Source of the DNA: UBA10649 sp963842725
Lineage (GTDB): Bacteria > Actinomycetota > Actinomycetes > S36-B12
NCBI GenBank assembly: GCA_963842725.1
Contig: CAWJHN010000004.1
Span: 434,001 to 498,000, forward strand
DNA length: 64,000 nucleotides
Direction of reading: 5' to 3'
The notes below the pieces were generated by a model. That model searched no databases and was not told the origin of the DNA. It saw only the letters and a program-made list of their open reading frames with translations. How positions within the stretch are numbered: position 1 is the stretch's first letter; each line of letters starts with the position of its first letter. The translations under genes and the position numbers were made by a program. Positions 24,197-32,963 of this stretch are shown here, in pieces.

Positions 24197-25566
24197 TGTC
24201 GACCGATAACGTCACCTACTCGAGCGCGGACGCCGAGGCCGATGAGGCACCCGACGCGTACGCAGGCTCCTACGACACCACCGAGGGACGCGTCTACAGC
24301 GTCGCCGGCGGCGACTGGGACACCGTCACCGGCGCACCCGAGGGCGAGCGCGACCGGATCGTCGTCAACATGGGCCCGCAGCATCCCTCGACCCACGGCG
24401 TGCTCCGCCTGATCCTGGAGCTCGACGGCGAGACCGTCACGGAAGCCCGCTGCGGCATCGGCTACCTGCACACCGGCATCGAGAAGAACATGGAGTACCG
24501 GTCGTTCGTGCAGGGCGTCACCTACGTCACGCGCATGGACTACCTCACGCCGATGTTCAATGAGACCGCCTACTGCCTCGCGGTCGAGAAGGCCCTGGGC
24601 GTCACGGATCAGGTGCCCGAGCGCGCCAGCGTCATCCGCGTGATGATGATGGAGCTCAACCGCGTCTCGTCGCACCTCGTCGCGCTGGCCACCGGAGGCA
24701 TGGAGCTCGGTGCACTGACCGCGATGGAGTTCGGGTTCCGCGAGCGCGAGCTGGTCATGGACATCTTCGAGATGGTCTCCGGACTCCGCATGAACAGCGC
24801 GTACATCAGGCCGGGCGGCGTCGCGCAGGACCTGCCCGCGGACGGCGAGCAGAAGATCCGCGACACGCTCCCGCTCCTGCGCAAGCGGCTCAAGGACACC
24901 GTCGACCTGCTCGTCGACAGCTCGATCTGGATGGGCCGCACCGTGGGCGTCGGCTACCTCGACCTCATGGGGTGCATGGCCCTGGGCATCACGGGCCCGG
25001 TGCTCCGGTCCACGGGGCTGCCGCACGACCTGCGCAAGAGCCAGCCCTACTGCGGCTACGAGAACTACGAGTTCAACGTGGCGACCGCCACGACCTGCGA
25101 CGTGTACGGGCGATTCCTGATCAGGATCCAGGAGATGACTGAGTCGCTCAACATCGTCGAGCAGTGCCTGGACCAGCTCCGGCCCGGCCCGGTCATGATC
25201 GCCGACAAGAAGATCGCGTGGCCCGCCAACCTGTCCATCGGCAGCGACGGCCAGGGCAACTCGCCCGAGCACATCAAGGAGATCATGTCGGAGTCGATGG
25301 AGGCACTCATCCATCACTTCAAGCTGGTCACCGAGGGCTTCCGGGTCCCGGCCGGACAGGTCTACGCCGCCATCGAGTCGCCCAAGGGCGAGCTTGGCTG
25401 CCACCTGGTCAGCTCCGGGGGCACGCGTCCCTACCGGGTCCACTTCCGGGACCCGTCGTTCAACAACCTGCAGGCGCTGGCCGCGATGTGCGAGGGCAGC
25501 ATGATCTCCGACGTCGTGGCCGCGGTCGCAAGCATCGACCCGGTCATGGGCGGCGTGGACCGCTAG
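24196..25566 (+). CDS. nuoD: NADH-quinone oxidoreductase subunit D
   Basis: 456 residues, the 49-kDa subunit that forms the quinone pocket with NuoB and is related to [NiFe]-hydrogenase large subunits without the metal site. Visible: NMGPQHPSTHGVLRLILELD, YLHTGIEKNMEYR, and RPGGVAQDLPADGEQK. The C-terminus DPVMGGVDR is typical. Coupled to nuoC. Confidence 0.95.
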   Translation: MSTDNVTYSSADAEADEAPDAYAGSYDTTEGRVYSVAGGDWDTVTGAPEGERDRIVVNMGPQHPSTHGVLRLILELDGETVTEARCGIGYLHTGIEKNMEYRSFVQGVTYVTRMDYLTPMFNETAYCLAVEKALGVTDQVPERASVIRVMMMELNRVSSHLVALATGGMELGALTAMEFGFRERELVMDIFEMVSGLRMNSAYIRPGGVAQDLPADGEQKIRDTLPLLRKRLKDTVDLLVDSSIWMGRTVGVGYLDLMGCMALGITGPVLRSTGLPHDLRKSQPYCGYENYEFNVATATTCDVYGRFLIRIQEMTESLNIVEQCLDQLRPGPVMIADKKIAWPANLSIGSDGQGNSPEHIKEIMSESMEALIHHFKLVTEGFRVPAGQVYAAIESPKGELGCHLVSSGGTRPYRVHFRDPSFNNLQALAAMCEGSMISDVVAAVASIDPVMGGVDR

Positions 25567-25584
25567 GAATCCAGAGAGGCGACA

Positions 25585-26244
25585 ATGGCGATCAGCGAGA
25601 GCACGCGGGAGCAGATGCAGCAGTTGGCTGCAAGGTATCCGCAGGGGCGGTCCGCCCTCCTGCCGATGCTGCACCTGGTGCAGAGCGTCGAGGGTGAGGT
25701 CACCCCCGACGGGATCGCCGTATGCGCCGACGTCCTGGGCATCTCCGCAGCGGAGGCGACGGGCGTGGCGACGTTCTACACGATGTACAAGCGCCGCCCG
25801 GTCGGCACGCACCACATCGGCGTGTGCACCAACACCCTGTGCGCGGTCCTCGGCGGCGACGCCGTCTACGACGCGCTGCACGAGCGGCTCGGGGTGGGTC
25901 ACGACACCCCCACCGAGGACGGCCAGTTCTGGCTCGAGCGGATCGAGTGCCAGGCGGCCTGCACGCATGCTCCTGTCATGACCGTGGACTGGGAGTACAT
26001 GGACGACGTCACCCCGACCTCGGCCGTCGACATCGTCGACCGCCTCGAGCGCGGCGAGGAGGTGCGATCGACCCGCGGTCCCGTCATCCGCGACTTCCGG
26101 TCATCAGAGCGCACCATGGCCTTCCCGGACGACGGACTGGCGGGTGAGGGCACCCCGGTCGACGCGAAGATGCTCGTCGGCCTCAATGTCGCCAAGGAGC
26201 GCGGCATGACGACCCCGGGCGCTCCGGCCCGTCAGGAGGGCTGA
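25585..26244 (+). CDS. nuoE: NADH-quinone oxidoreductase subunit E
   Basis: 219 residues, the 24-kDa subunit with [2Fe-2S] cluster N1a held by Cys81, Cys86 (CTNTLC) and Cys122, Cys126 (CQAAC). The thioredoxin-like fold is preceded by the helical domain EATGVATFYTMYKR. It partners NuoF in NADH oxidation. The tail of about 50 residues after the cluster domain is longer than in E. coli. nuoF follows after 3 nt. Confidence 0.94.
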   Translation: MAISESTREQMQQLAARYPQGRSALLPMLHLVQSVEGEVTPDGIAVCADVLGISAAEATGVATFYTMYKRRPVGTHHIGVCTNTLCAVLGGDAVYDALHERLGVGHDTPTEDGQFWLERIECQAACTHAPVMTVDWEYMDDVTPTSAVDIVDRLERGEEVRSTRGPVIRDFRSSERTMAFPDDGLAGEGTPVDAKMLVGLNVAKERGMTTPGAPARQEG

Positions 26245-26247
26245 TCC

Positions 26248-27552
26248 ATGGCATTGACCCCGGTCATCACCGAGCACTGGGACGACCCCGAGCTCTACAC
26301 GCTGGCCGGCTATCGGCGCTACGGCGGCTACCGCGCGCTCGAGGCATCGCTCAAGCAGGATCCGGACGCCATCATCAGCGTCGTCAAGGAGTCCGGACTG
26401 CGCGGACGAGGCGGCGCCGGCTTCCCCACGGGCCTGAAGTGGAGCTTCGTCCCCCAGAACGACGGGAAGCCGCACTATCTCGTCGTCAACGGCGACGAGT
26501 CCGAGCCGGGCGCCTGCAAGGACATCCCGATCATGCTCGCGAATCCGCACGCACTCGTCGAGGGCGTCCTCATCACGGCGTACGCGATCCGGGCCAAGCA
26601 CGCCTTCATCTACATCCGGGGCGAGGTGCCCGAGGCACTCCGACGCGTGGCCAACGCGGTGCGCGAGGCGCGCGAGGCCGGCTACATCGGCGACAACGTG
26701 CTGGGCAGCGGCTTCGAGGTCGACGTCGTCGTGCACGCCGGAGCCGGCGCCTACATCTGCGGCGAGGAGACGGCGCTGCTCGACTCGCTCGAGGGCTACC
26801 GCGGCCAGCCGCGGCTGAAGCCCCCGTTCCCGGCGGTGGCCGGCCTCTACGCGTCGCCGACCGTCATCAACAACGTCGAGACCATCTGCAACATCCCGTA
26901 CATCATCGACCGGGGCGTCGACTGGTTCCGGCAGTTCGGCACCGAGAAGTCCCCGGGGTTCAAGGTCTTCGCGATCTCGGGTCACGTCAACCGGCCGGGC
27001 ATCTATGAGGCCCCGCTGGGCATCACGATGCGCGAGCTGCTCGACTACGCCGGCGGTGTCCGCGACGGTGGCGAGGTCAAGTTCTGGCTGCCCGGCGGGT
27101 CGTCCGTCCCGATGCTCACCGCCGAGCACCTCGACGTGCCGATGACGTACGAGGACATGGCGGCCGCCGGGACGATGCTCGGCACCGGGACGCCCATGAT
27201 CTTCGACACCACGGTGAGCGTCGTGAAGGCGGTCACCCGCTGGCTCGAGTTCTACAAGCACGAGTCGTGCGGCAAGTGCACGCCGTGCCGCGAGGGCACC
27301 TACTGGATCACCGGGGTGCTCGAGAAGTTCGAGCACGGCCACGGCACCGAGGCCGAGGTCGACACGCTCGTGACGCTCTGCAGCCAGATCTCGGGACGTT
27401 CCTTCTGCGCGCTCGGCGATGCGGCCGCGACTCCGTATCCCGCTGCGCTCAAGTACTTCCGCGACGAGTTCCTCGCCGCGACCACTACCCCGGCCGACGA
27501 GCAGTTCGACCCGGTGGCGTCCTACGTGTTTGCGGGAGCGGTGGCTCGATGA
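26248..27552 (+). CDS. nuoF: NADH-quinone oxidoreductase subunit F
   Basis: 434 residues, the 51-kDa NADH-binding subunit. FMN/NADH site: GLRGRGGAGFPTGLKWSF and NGDESEPGACKD; CGEETALLDSLEGYRGQPR; the N3 [4Fe-4S] ligands are in SCGKCTPCREG plus the later FCALGD cysteine. It transfers hydride from NADH to FMN and then to the iron-sulfur chain. ATGA overlap with nuoG. Confidence 0.95.
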   Translation: MALTPVITEHWDDPELYTLAGYRRYGGYRALEASLKQDPDAIISVVKESGLRGRGGAGFPTGLKWSFVPQNDGKPHYLVVNGDESEPGACKDIPIMLANPHALVEGVLITAYAIRAKHAFIYIRGEVPEALRRVANAVREAREAGYIGDNVLGSGFEVDVVVHAGAGAYICGEETALLDSLEGYRGQPRLKPPFPAVAGLYASPTVINNVETICNIPYIIDRGVDWFRQFGTEKSPGFKVFAISGHVNRPGIYEAPLGITMRELLDYAGGVRDGGEVKFWLPGGSSVPMLTAEHLDVPMTYEDMAAAGTMLGTGTPMIFDTTVSVVKAVTRWLEFYKHESCGKCTPCREGTYWITGVLEKFEHGHGTEAEVDTLVTLCSQISGRSFCALGDAAATPYPAALKYFRDEFLAATTTPADEQFDPVASYVFAGAVAR

Positions 27553-29933
27553 CCATCACGAACAGCACCGGATCCGAGGTCGACATCCACGTCGACATGA
27601 TCACCGCGGTCATCGACGGCGTCGAGGTGAGGGTGCCCAAGGGCACCCTGGTCATTCGTGCCGCAGAGCTTCTCGGCATCGAGGTCCCGCGCTTCTGCGA
27701 CCACCCGCTGCTCGACCCGGTCGCGGCCTGCCGTGCGTGCCTGATCGAGGTCGACGGCATGCCCAAGCCGCAGCCGGCCTGCGCGCAGGTGCTGTCCGAC
27801 GGCATGCAGGTTCACACGCAGTACTCCTCCGAGGTGGCTCGCGTGGCGCAGGAGGGAGTCATGGAGTTCCTCCTCCTCAACCATCCCCTCGACTGCCCGG
27901 TCTGTGACAAGGGCGGGGAGTGCCCACTGCAGAACCAGGCCATGTCGGTGGGCCGCCCGGACTCGCGGTTCGACGGCACCAAGCGTCACTTCGAGAAGCC
28001 GATCAGCGTCAGCGCCCAGATCCTCCTCGACCGCGAGCGCTGCGTCTCCTGCGCACGCTGCACTCGGTTCGCCGAGCAGATTGCGGGCGACCCGATGATC
28101 GACCTGCTCGAGCGCGGCGCCAAGCAGCAGGTCGGAACGGCGTCCGATGAGCCGTTCGACTCGTACTTCTCGGGCAACACCGTTCAGATCTGCCCGGTGG
28201 GCGCCCTCACCAGCGCCTCGTACCGATTCCGTTCGCGCCCGTTCGACCTCGTGTCCGTGCCCACGACGTGCGAGCACTGCGCGTCCGGCTGCGCGCTGCG
28301 CACCGACTACCGCCGCGGCGTCGTGACGCGTCGACTGGCGTGGGACGACCCATCGGTGAACGAGGAGTGGAACTGCGACAAGGGCCGGTTCGCGTTCGCG
28401 TACCAGGCTCACGGCCGCCTGTCCGGACCGCTTGTCCGCGAGAACGGCGAGCTTCGCCCGGCCTCATGGCCGGAGGCCATCGAGACGGCCGCACGCGGCC
28501 TGGCTGCGGCGGCCGGGAACGTCGGGATCCTGGTCGGAGGTCGCAGCACCATCGAGGATGCGTACGCGTACTCCCGCCTCGCGCGCACCGTGCTCGGCAC
28601 GGACAGCATCGACTTCCGCGCGCGGGCGTCGTCCGACGAGGAGACCGCATTCCTCGCCTCGAGCGTCGCCGGCACGCCGATCAACGTGTCGTACGAGGCC
28701 CTCGAGTCGGCCCCGGCCGTACTGCTCGTCGCCCTTGAGCCGGAGGACGAGTCGCCCATCGTGTTCCTCCGCCTTCGCAAGGCTGCTCGCTCGGGCACGA
28801 AGGTGCTGTCCGTGTCGGCGACGACCACGCGTGGCCTGGAGAAGGTTGCCGGCACGCTCATCGCCGCCCGGCCGGGCCAGGAGGCGAGCGTGCTCGCGTC
28901 TCTCGACGACGACACCCGTGCGCTCCTGTCCGCGCCCGGTGCCGTGATCCTCGTCGGAGAGCGCGTCGCCGGATCCGCAGGCGCCGCAACGGCGGCGCTC
29001 GCCCTCTCCCGTCAGACCGGCGCCGCCCTGGGGTGGGTGCCTCGTCGCGCAGGGGAGCGGGGTGCGCTCGATGCGGGTGCCCTCGCCGGCCTGCTTCCCG
29101 GCGGACGCCCGCTGACCGACCCGTCGGCCCGCGCGCAGGTGGCTGCCGCGTGGGGGATCGAGGAGTCGTCGCTTCCCGCGGCGCCCGGCCTCGACGGCTG
29201 CGCACTGCTCGACGCGGCTGCCGCCGGCGAGCTCGGGGCCTTGCTGATCGGCGGCGTGGAGCTCGCCGACTTCCCGGATCCCGACCTGGCGCTCGCCGCC
29301 GTCGAGGGCGTCGGCTTCGTCGTCTCCCTGGAGAACCACCACTCAGCTGTCACTGCGCTCGCCGACGTCGTCCTGCCCGTGGCCGTCGTCACGGAGAAGT
29401 CGGGGACCTTCCTGGACTGGGAGGGCCGTCCGCGACCGTTCGGCCAGGTATTCCGCGACGCACTGACTATGCACGACGCCCGGGTGCTGTCGATGATCGC
29501 CGGAGCGATGGGTCGATCGATCCCCGGTGACGTGGCCGCGATCCGCAAGGAGCTCGGGTCCCTCGGTCCCTGGACGGGCGCCCGGACCCCGGCCCCCCAA
29601 ACGGAGGCCGAAGCAGGACCCGACGGCGTGGTCGTCGCCAGCTGGCGGCAGCTGATCGACGCGGGCCTGATGCAGGAGGGCGAGCCGTACCTGGCTGCGA
29701 CGGCCCGGCCGACCGTCGCCCGCATGAGCGTGGCGACGGCTGAGCAGGTCGGCGTCGCGGAGTCGGTCGTGGTCACCGGACCCAAGGGCTCGGTAGCGCT
29801 GCCTCTCGAGATCGACGACGTCGTCGATGGGGTCATCTGGCTCCCGACGAACTCGCCGGGTTGCCAGATCCACGCGGACCTCGGCGTCGTAGCCGGCGAT
29901 GCCGTCACGATCACAGCTGGAGGTGCCGCATGA
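27549..29933 (+). CDS. nuoG: NADH-quinone oxidoreductase subunit G
   Basis: 794 residues, the 75-kDa iron-sulfur subunit. [2Fe-2S] N1b: Cys50, 61, 64, 78. N5: His112, Cys116, 119, 125. N4: Cys165, 168, 171, 215. In addition CxxCxxxC(x27)C at Cys241, 244, 248 and 276 gives the ligands of the off-path cluster N7, present only in some bacteria. The rest is a molybdopterin-oxidoreductase-like domain without a recognisable cofactor site. ATG overlaps the nuoF stop and the stop overlaps the nuoH start. Confidence 0.95.
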   Translation: MTITNSTGSEVDIHVDMITAVIDGVEVRVPKGTLVIRAAELLGIEVPRFCDHPLLDPVAACRACLIEVDGMPKPQPACAQVLSDGMQVHTQYSSEVARVAQEGVMEFLLLNHPLDCPVCDKGGECPLQNQAMSVGRPDSRFDGTKRHFEKPISVSAQILLDRERCVSCARCTRFAEQIAGDPMIDLLERGAKQQVGTASDEPFDSYFSGNTVQICPVGALTSASYRFRSRPFDLVSVPTTCEHCASGCALRTDYRRGVVTRRLAWDDPSVNEEWNCDKGRFAFAYQAHGRLSGPLVRENGELRPASWPEAIETAARGLAAAAGNVGILVGGRSTIEDAYAYSRLARTVLGTDSIDFRARASSDEETAFLASSVAGTPINVSYEALESAPAVLLVALEPEDESPIVFLRLRKAARSGTKVLSVSATTTRGLEKVAGTLIAARPGQEASVLASLDDDTRALLSAPGAVILVGERVAGSAGAATAALALSRQTGAALGWVPRRAGERGALDAGALAGLLPGGRPLTDPSARAQVAAAWGIEESSLPAAPGLDGCALLDAAAAGELGALLIGGVELADFPDPDLALAAVEGVGFVVSLENHHSAVTALADVVLPVAVVTEKSGTFLDWEGRPRPFGQVFRDALTMHDARVLSMIAGAMGRSIPGDVAAIRKELGSLGPWTGARTPAPQTEAEAGPDGVVVASWRQLIDAGLMQEGEPYLAATARPTVARMSVATAEQVGVAESVVVTGPKGSVALPLEIDDVVDGVIWLPTNSPGCQIHADLGVVAGDAVTITAGGAA

Positions 29934-31297
29934 CCGGCTCGCAGTTCGGCCTCTTCGGCACCGATCCCTGGTGGCTGGTGCTCCTGAAGGTCCTCGCCAT
30001 CTTCGTCATGCTCGTGCTTCTGACCCTGTTCACCATCTGGTGGGAGCGCCGCGTGGTGGGCCGGATGCAGCATCGCATCGGCCCGAACCGCACCGGACCC
30101 CTCGGCCTGCTGCAGTCGCTCATGGACGGCATGAAGCTGGCTCTCAAGGAAGAGATCATCCCGAGGTCGGCGCACCTCGCGGTCTACTGGATCGCGCCCA
30201 TCATCTCGGCGACGGCCGCCTTCATGGCGTTCGCCGTCATCCCGTTCGGCCCCACGGTCTCCATCTTCGGAGTAGAGACCCCACTGCAGCTGACGGACTT
30301 CCCCGTGTCCGTCCTGTACGTGCTCGCGATCGCCTCCATCGGCATCTACGGGATCGTGCTCGCCGGCTGGTCGTCCGGCTCGACGTATCCGCTGCTCGGC
30401 GGGCTTCGATCGAGCGCGCAGATGATCTCCTACGAGATCGCCATGGGCCTCTCGTTTGTCGCGGTGTTCCTCTACGCGGGCTCCATGTCCACGTCCGAGA
30501 TCGTCGCGGCGCAGGAGCCCGTGTGGTTCGCCGTCGTCCTGCTGCCGTCCTTCCTGATCTACGTGACGTCCATGATCGGCGAGACCAACCGGGCACCCTT
30601 CGACCTTCCCGAGGCCGAGGGCGAGCTTGTTGGCGGCTTCCACACCGAGTACTCGTCGCTGAAGTTCGCGATGTTCTTCCTGGCCGAGTACATCAACATG
30701 GTCACCGTCTCCGCGCTGGCAACGACGCTGTTCCTCGGCGGGTGGCTCGCGCCATGGCCGCTCTCGCTGTGGGAGGGCGCCAACACCGGCTGGTGGCCGA
30801 TGCTGTGGTGGCTGGTCAAGGTCCAGCTGTTCGTCTTCATGTTCATCTGGCTGCGAGGCACCCTGCCGCGCCTGCGCTACGACCAGTTCATGAAGTTCGG
30901 CTGGAAGGTCCTGATCCCGGTCTCCATCGCGTGGATCATGATCGTCGCCACGGCCCGGGCCCTGCGCAACGACGTCGAGATCACGACCACCGAGATCCTC
31001 GCGGGCGGCGCGATCCTGATCGTGCTGCTGCTGATCGGCTCGTGGATCGTGCAGACCCGCCAGGACCGCAAGGCCGAGGCCGAGGCGCGCGACGAGGCGG
31101 CAGCCCTGGACACCGAGTTCGACGCCATGTCCGGCGGCTTCCCCGTCCCGCCGCTGCCCGGCCAGCAGTTCACCTACACGTCGCGCCGCGAACTGGCGCG
31201 CGGAACGACGATCGTCCAGGAGCGGGCCGCTGACACCGCCGAACCCGAGACGACGTCCCAGCCTGAGACATCTCCCGAGGAGGACACGCATGGCTGA
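29930..31297 (+). CDS. nuoH: NADH-quinone oxidoreductase subunit H
   Basis: 455 residues, eight membrane helices; connects the quinone cavity to the membrane arm. Signature regions WWERRVVGRMQHRIGPNR, GPLGLLQSLMDGMKLALKEE and ETNRAPFDLPEAEGELVGGF. A hydrophilic C-terminal tail of about 75 residues, rich in Glu and Ala, extends beyond the usual end. It overlaps nuoI by 8 nt. Confidence 0.95.
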   Translation: MTGSQFGLFGTDPWWLVLLKVLAIFVMLVLLTLFTIWWERRVVGRMQHRIGPNRTGPLGLLQSLMDGMKLALKEEIIPRSAHLAVYWIAPIISATAAFMAFAVIPFGPTVSIFGVETPLQLTDFPVSVLYVLAIASIGIYGIVLAGWSSGSTYPLLGGLRSSAQMISYEIAMGLSFVAVFLYAGSMSTSEIVAAQEPVWFAVVLLPSFLIYVTSMIGETNRAPFDLPEAEGELVGGFHTEYSSLKFAMFFLAEYINMVTVSALATTLFLGGWLAPWPLSLWEGANTGWWPMLWWLVKVQLFVFMFIWLRGTLPRLRYDQFMKFGWKVLIPVSIAWIMIVATARALRNDVEITTTEILAGGAILIVLLLIGSWIVQTRQDRKAEAEARDEAAALDTEFDAMSGGFPVPPLPGQQFTYTSRRELARGTTIVQERAADTAEPETTSQPETSPEEDTHG

Positions 31298-31835
31298 GAT
31301 GCCGCAGGTCGTTCGCGGCTTCGGGGTGACCTTCCTGACGATGTTCAAGAAGGTCGTCACGGAGCAGTACCCCGACCAGAAGTTGCCGCCCAAGCCGCGC
31401 TTCCACGGCCGCCACCAGCTCAACCGCTGGGCGGACGGCCTCGAGAAGTGCGTGGGCTGCGAGCTGTGCGCGTGGGCGTGCCCGGCCGACGCGATCTTCG
31501 TCGAGGGCGCCGACAACACCGACCAGGAGCGCTTCTCGCCCGGCGAGCGCTACGGCCGCGTCTACCAGATCAACTACCTGCGCTGCATCTTCTGCGGCCT
31601 GTGCATCGAGGCCTGCCCGACCCGGGCCCTGACGATGACCAACGAGTTCGAGCTCGCCGACGACAATCGGGCCGATCTCATCTTCGAGAAGCAGCAGTTG
31701 CTGGCCCCGCTGCTGCCGGGCATGGTCGCGCCCCCGCACGACATGGTGCCCGGCACGACGGAGCGCGACTACTACGCGAATCGCGTGAAGGGCGCGAGTC
31801 CGGAGCAGGTCACGCAGGAAGAGGTGGCTTCATGA
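31290..31835 (+). CDS. nuoI: NADH-quinone oxidoreductase subunit I
   Basis: 181 residues, the 23-kDa subunit with two [4Fe-4S] clusters N6a and N6b: CVGCELCAWACP (Cys54, 57, 60, 64) and CIFCGLCIEACP (Cys99, 102, 105, 109). Passes electrons towards N2 in NuoB. Compare the shorter paralog at 43907. Overlaps nuoJ by an ATGA. Confidence 0.95.
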   Translation: MAEMPQVVRGFGVTFLTMFKKVVTEQYPDQKLPPKPRFHGRHQLNRWADGLEKCVGCELCAWACPADAIFVEGADNTDQERFSPGERYGRVYQINYLRCIFCGLCIEACPTRALTMTNEFELADDNRADLIFEKQQLLAPLLPGMVAPPHDMVPGTTERDYYANRVKGASPEQVTQEEVAS

Positions 31836-32617
31836 CGGACGTGGCCGCAGACGTGAACGTCGGCGAACTCGTGGTCTTCTGGGTCTGTGCGGCACTGGCC
31901 GTCCTGGGCGCGCTCGGCATGGTCCTGTCGCGCAAGGCAGTGCACAGCGCACTGTGGATCGCGCTGACGATGATCAACCTCGCCGTCCTGTACGTCGCCA
32001 ACTCCGCCCCGTTCCTGGGCATGGTGCAGGTCATCGTGTACACGGGCGCCGTCATGATGCTGTTCCTGTTCGTCCTCATGGTCGTCGGCGTGGACGCGTC
32101 AGACTCCCTCGTCGAGACCATCAAGGGCCAGCGGCTCGCCTCGCTGCTGCTCGGCCTCGGACTGGCGATCATGCTGGTCTGGGGCATCGGCAACGGACTG
32201 GCCGAGGCGACCTCAGTCGGGCTCGACGGGGCCAACGAGGAGTTCGGTGGCAACGTCGAGGGCATCGCGAATCTGATCTTCACCAAGTACCTCATCGCCT
32301 TCGAGGTGACATCGGCACTCCTGATCACCGCGGCGATGGGCGCCATGGTCCTGTCGCACCGGGACCGCTGGAAGGCGAACCCGACGCAGCGTGAGCTGTC
32401 GATCGCCCGGTTCCGCAGCGGCGGCCACCCGGGCAACCTGCCGAGCCCGGGCGTCTACTCGCGGCACAACGCCGTCGACACGCCGGCCCTGCTCCCGGAC
32501 GGCGGAACGAGCGAGCTGAGCGTGCCACCGCCGGTGCAGGCTCGGGCGGACGCACGGCCGATCGACCATGCCGACCTCGACGAGGTGCACCAGATCATGG
32601 AAGGCACGAGCGAATGA
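31832..32617 (+). CDS. nuoJ: NADH-quinone oxidoreductase subunit J
   Basis: 261 residues, five membrane helices. The third helix region NSAPFLGMVQVIVYTGAVMM is the conserved flexible helix of the family. About 85 hydrophilic residues follow the last helix, a common actinobacterial extension. ATGA junction to nuoK. Confidence 0.93.
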   Translation: MTDVAADVNVGELVVFWVCAALAVLGALGMVLSRKAVHSALWIALTMINLAVLYVANSAPFLGMVQVIVYTGAVMMLFLFVLMVVGVDASDSLVETIKGQRLASLLLGLGLAIMLVWGIGNGLAEATSVGLDGANEEFGGNVEGIANLIFTKYLIAFEVTSALLITAAMGAMVLSHRDRWKANPTQRELSIARFRSGGHPGNLPSPGVYSRHNAVDTPALLPDGGTSELSVPPPVQARADARPIDHADLDEVHQIMEGTSE

Positions 32618-32913
32618 ACCCGTCCAACTACGTGGTGCTCTCGGCCCTGCTCTTCAGCATCGGCGCCATCGGCGTCATGGTGCGGCGCAACGCGATCGTG
32701 GTGTTCATGTCGGTCGAGCTGATGCTCAATGCGGCGAACCTCGCCTTCGTGGCGTTCGCCCGCATGAACGGCAACCTGGACGGCCAGGTCGTGGCGTTCT
32801 TCGTCATGGTCGTGGCGGCGTCCGAGGTCGTCGTGGGCCTCGCGATCATCGTGACCATCTTCCGGACCCGAAGGTCGGCGTCCATCGACGAGCCCAACCT
32901 GCTCAAGTACTGA
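32614..32913 (+). CDS. nuoK: NADH-quinone oxidoreductase subunit K
   Basis: 99 residues, three membrane helices, normal length. Antiporter-like small subunit with the conserved glutamate in VVFMSVELMLNAANLAFVAF and a second acidic residue in AASEVVVGLAIIV. The stop is followed by a 50-bp gap before nuoL, the largest in the second half of the operon. Confidence 0.95.
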   Translation: MNPSNYVVLSALLFSIGAIGVMVRRNAIVVFMSVELMLNAANLAFVAFARMNGNLDGQVVAFFVMVVAASEVVVGLAIIVTIFRTRRSASIDEPNLLKY

Positions 32914-32963
32914 GCGCCCGCAGACGTGACCGCACCAGAACCGACGACGGATAGGACCGCAAA

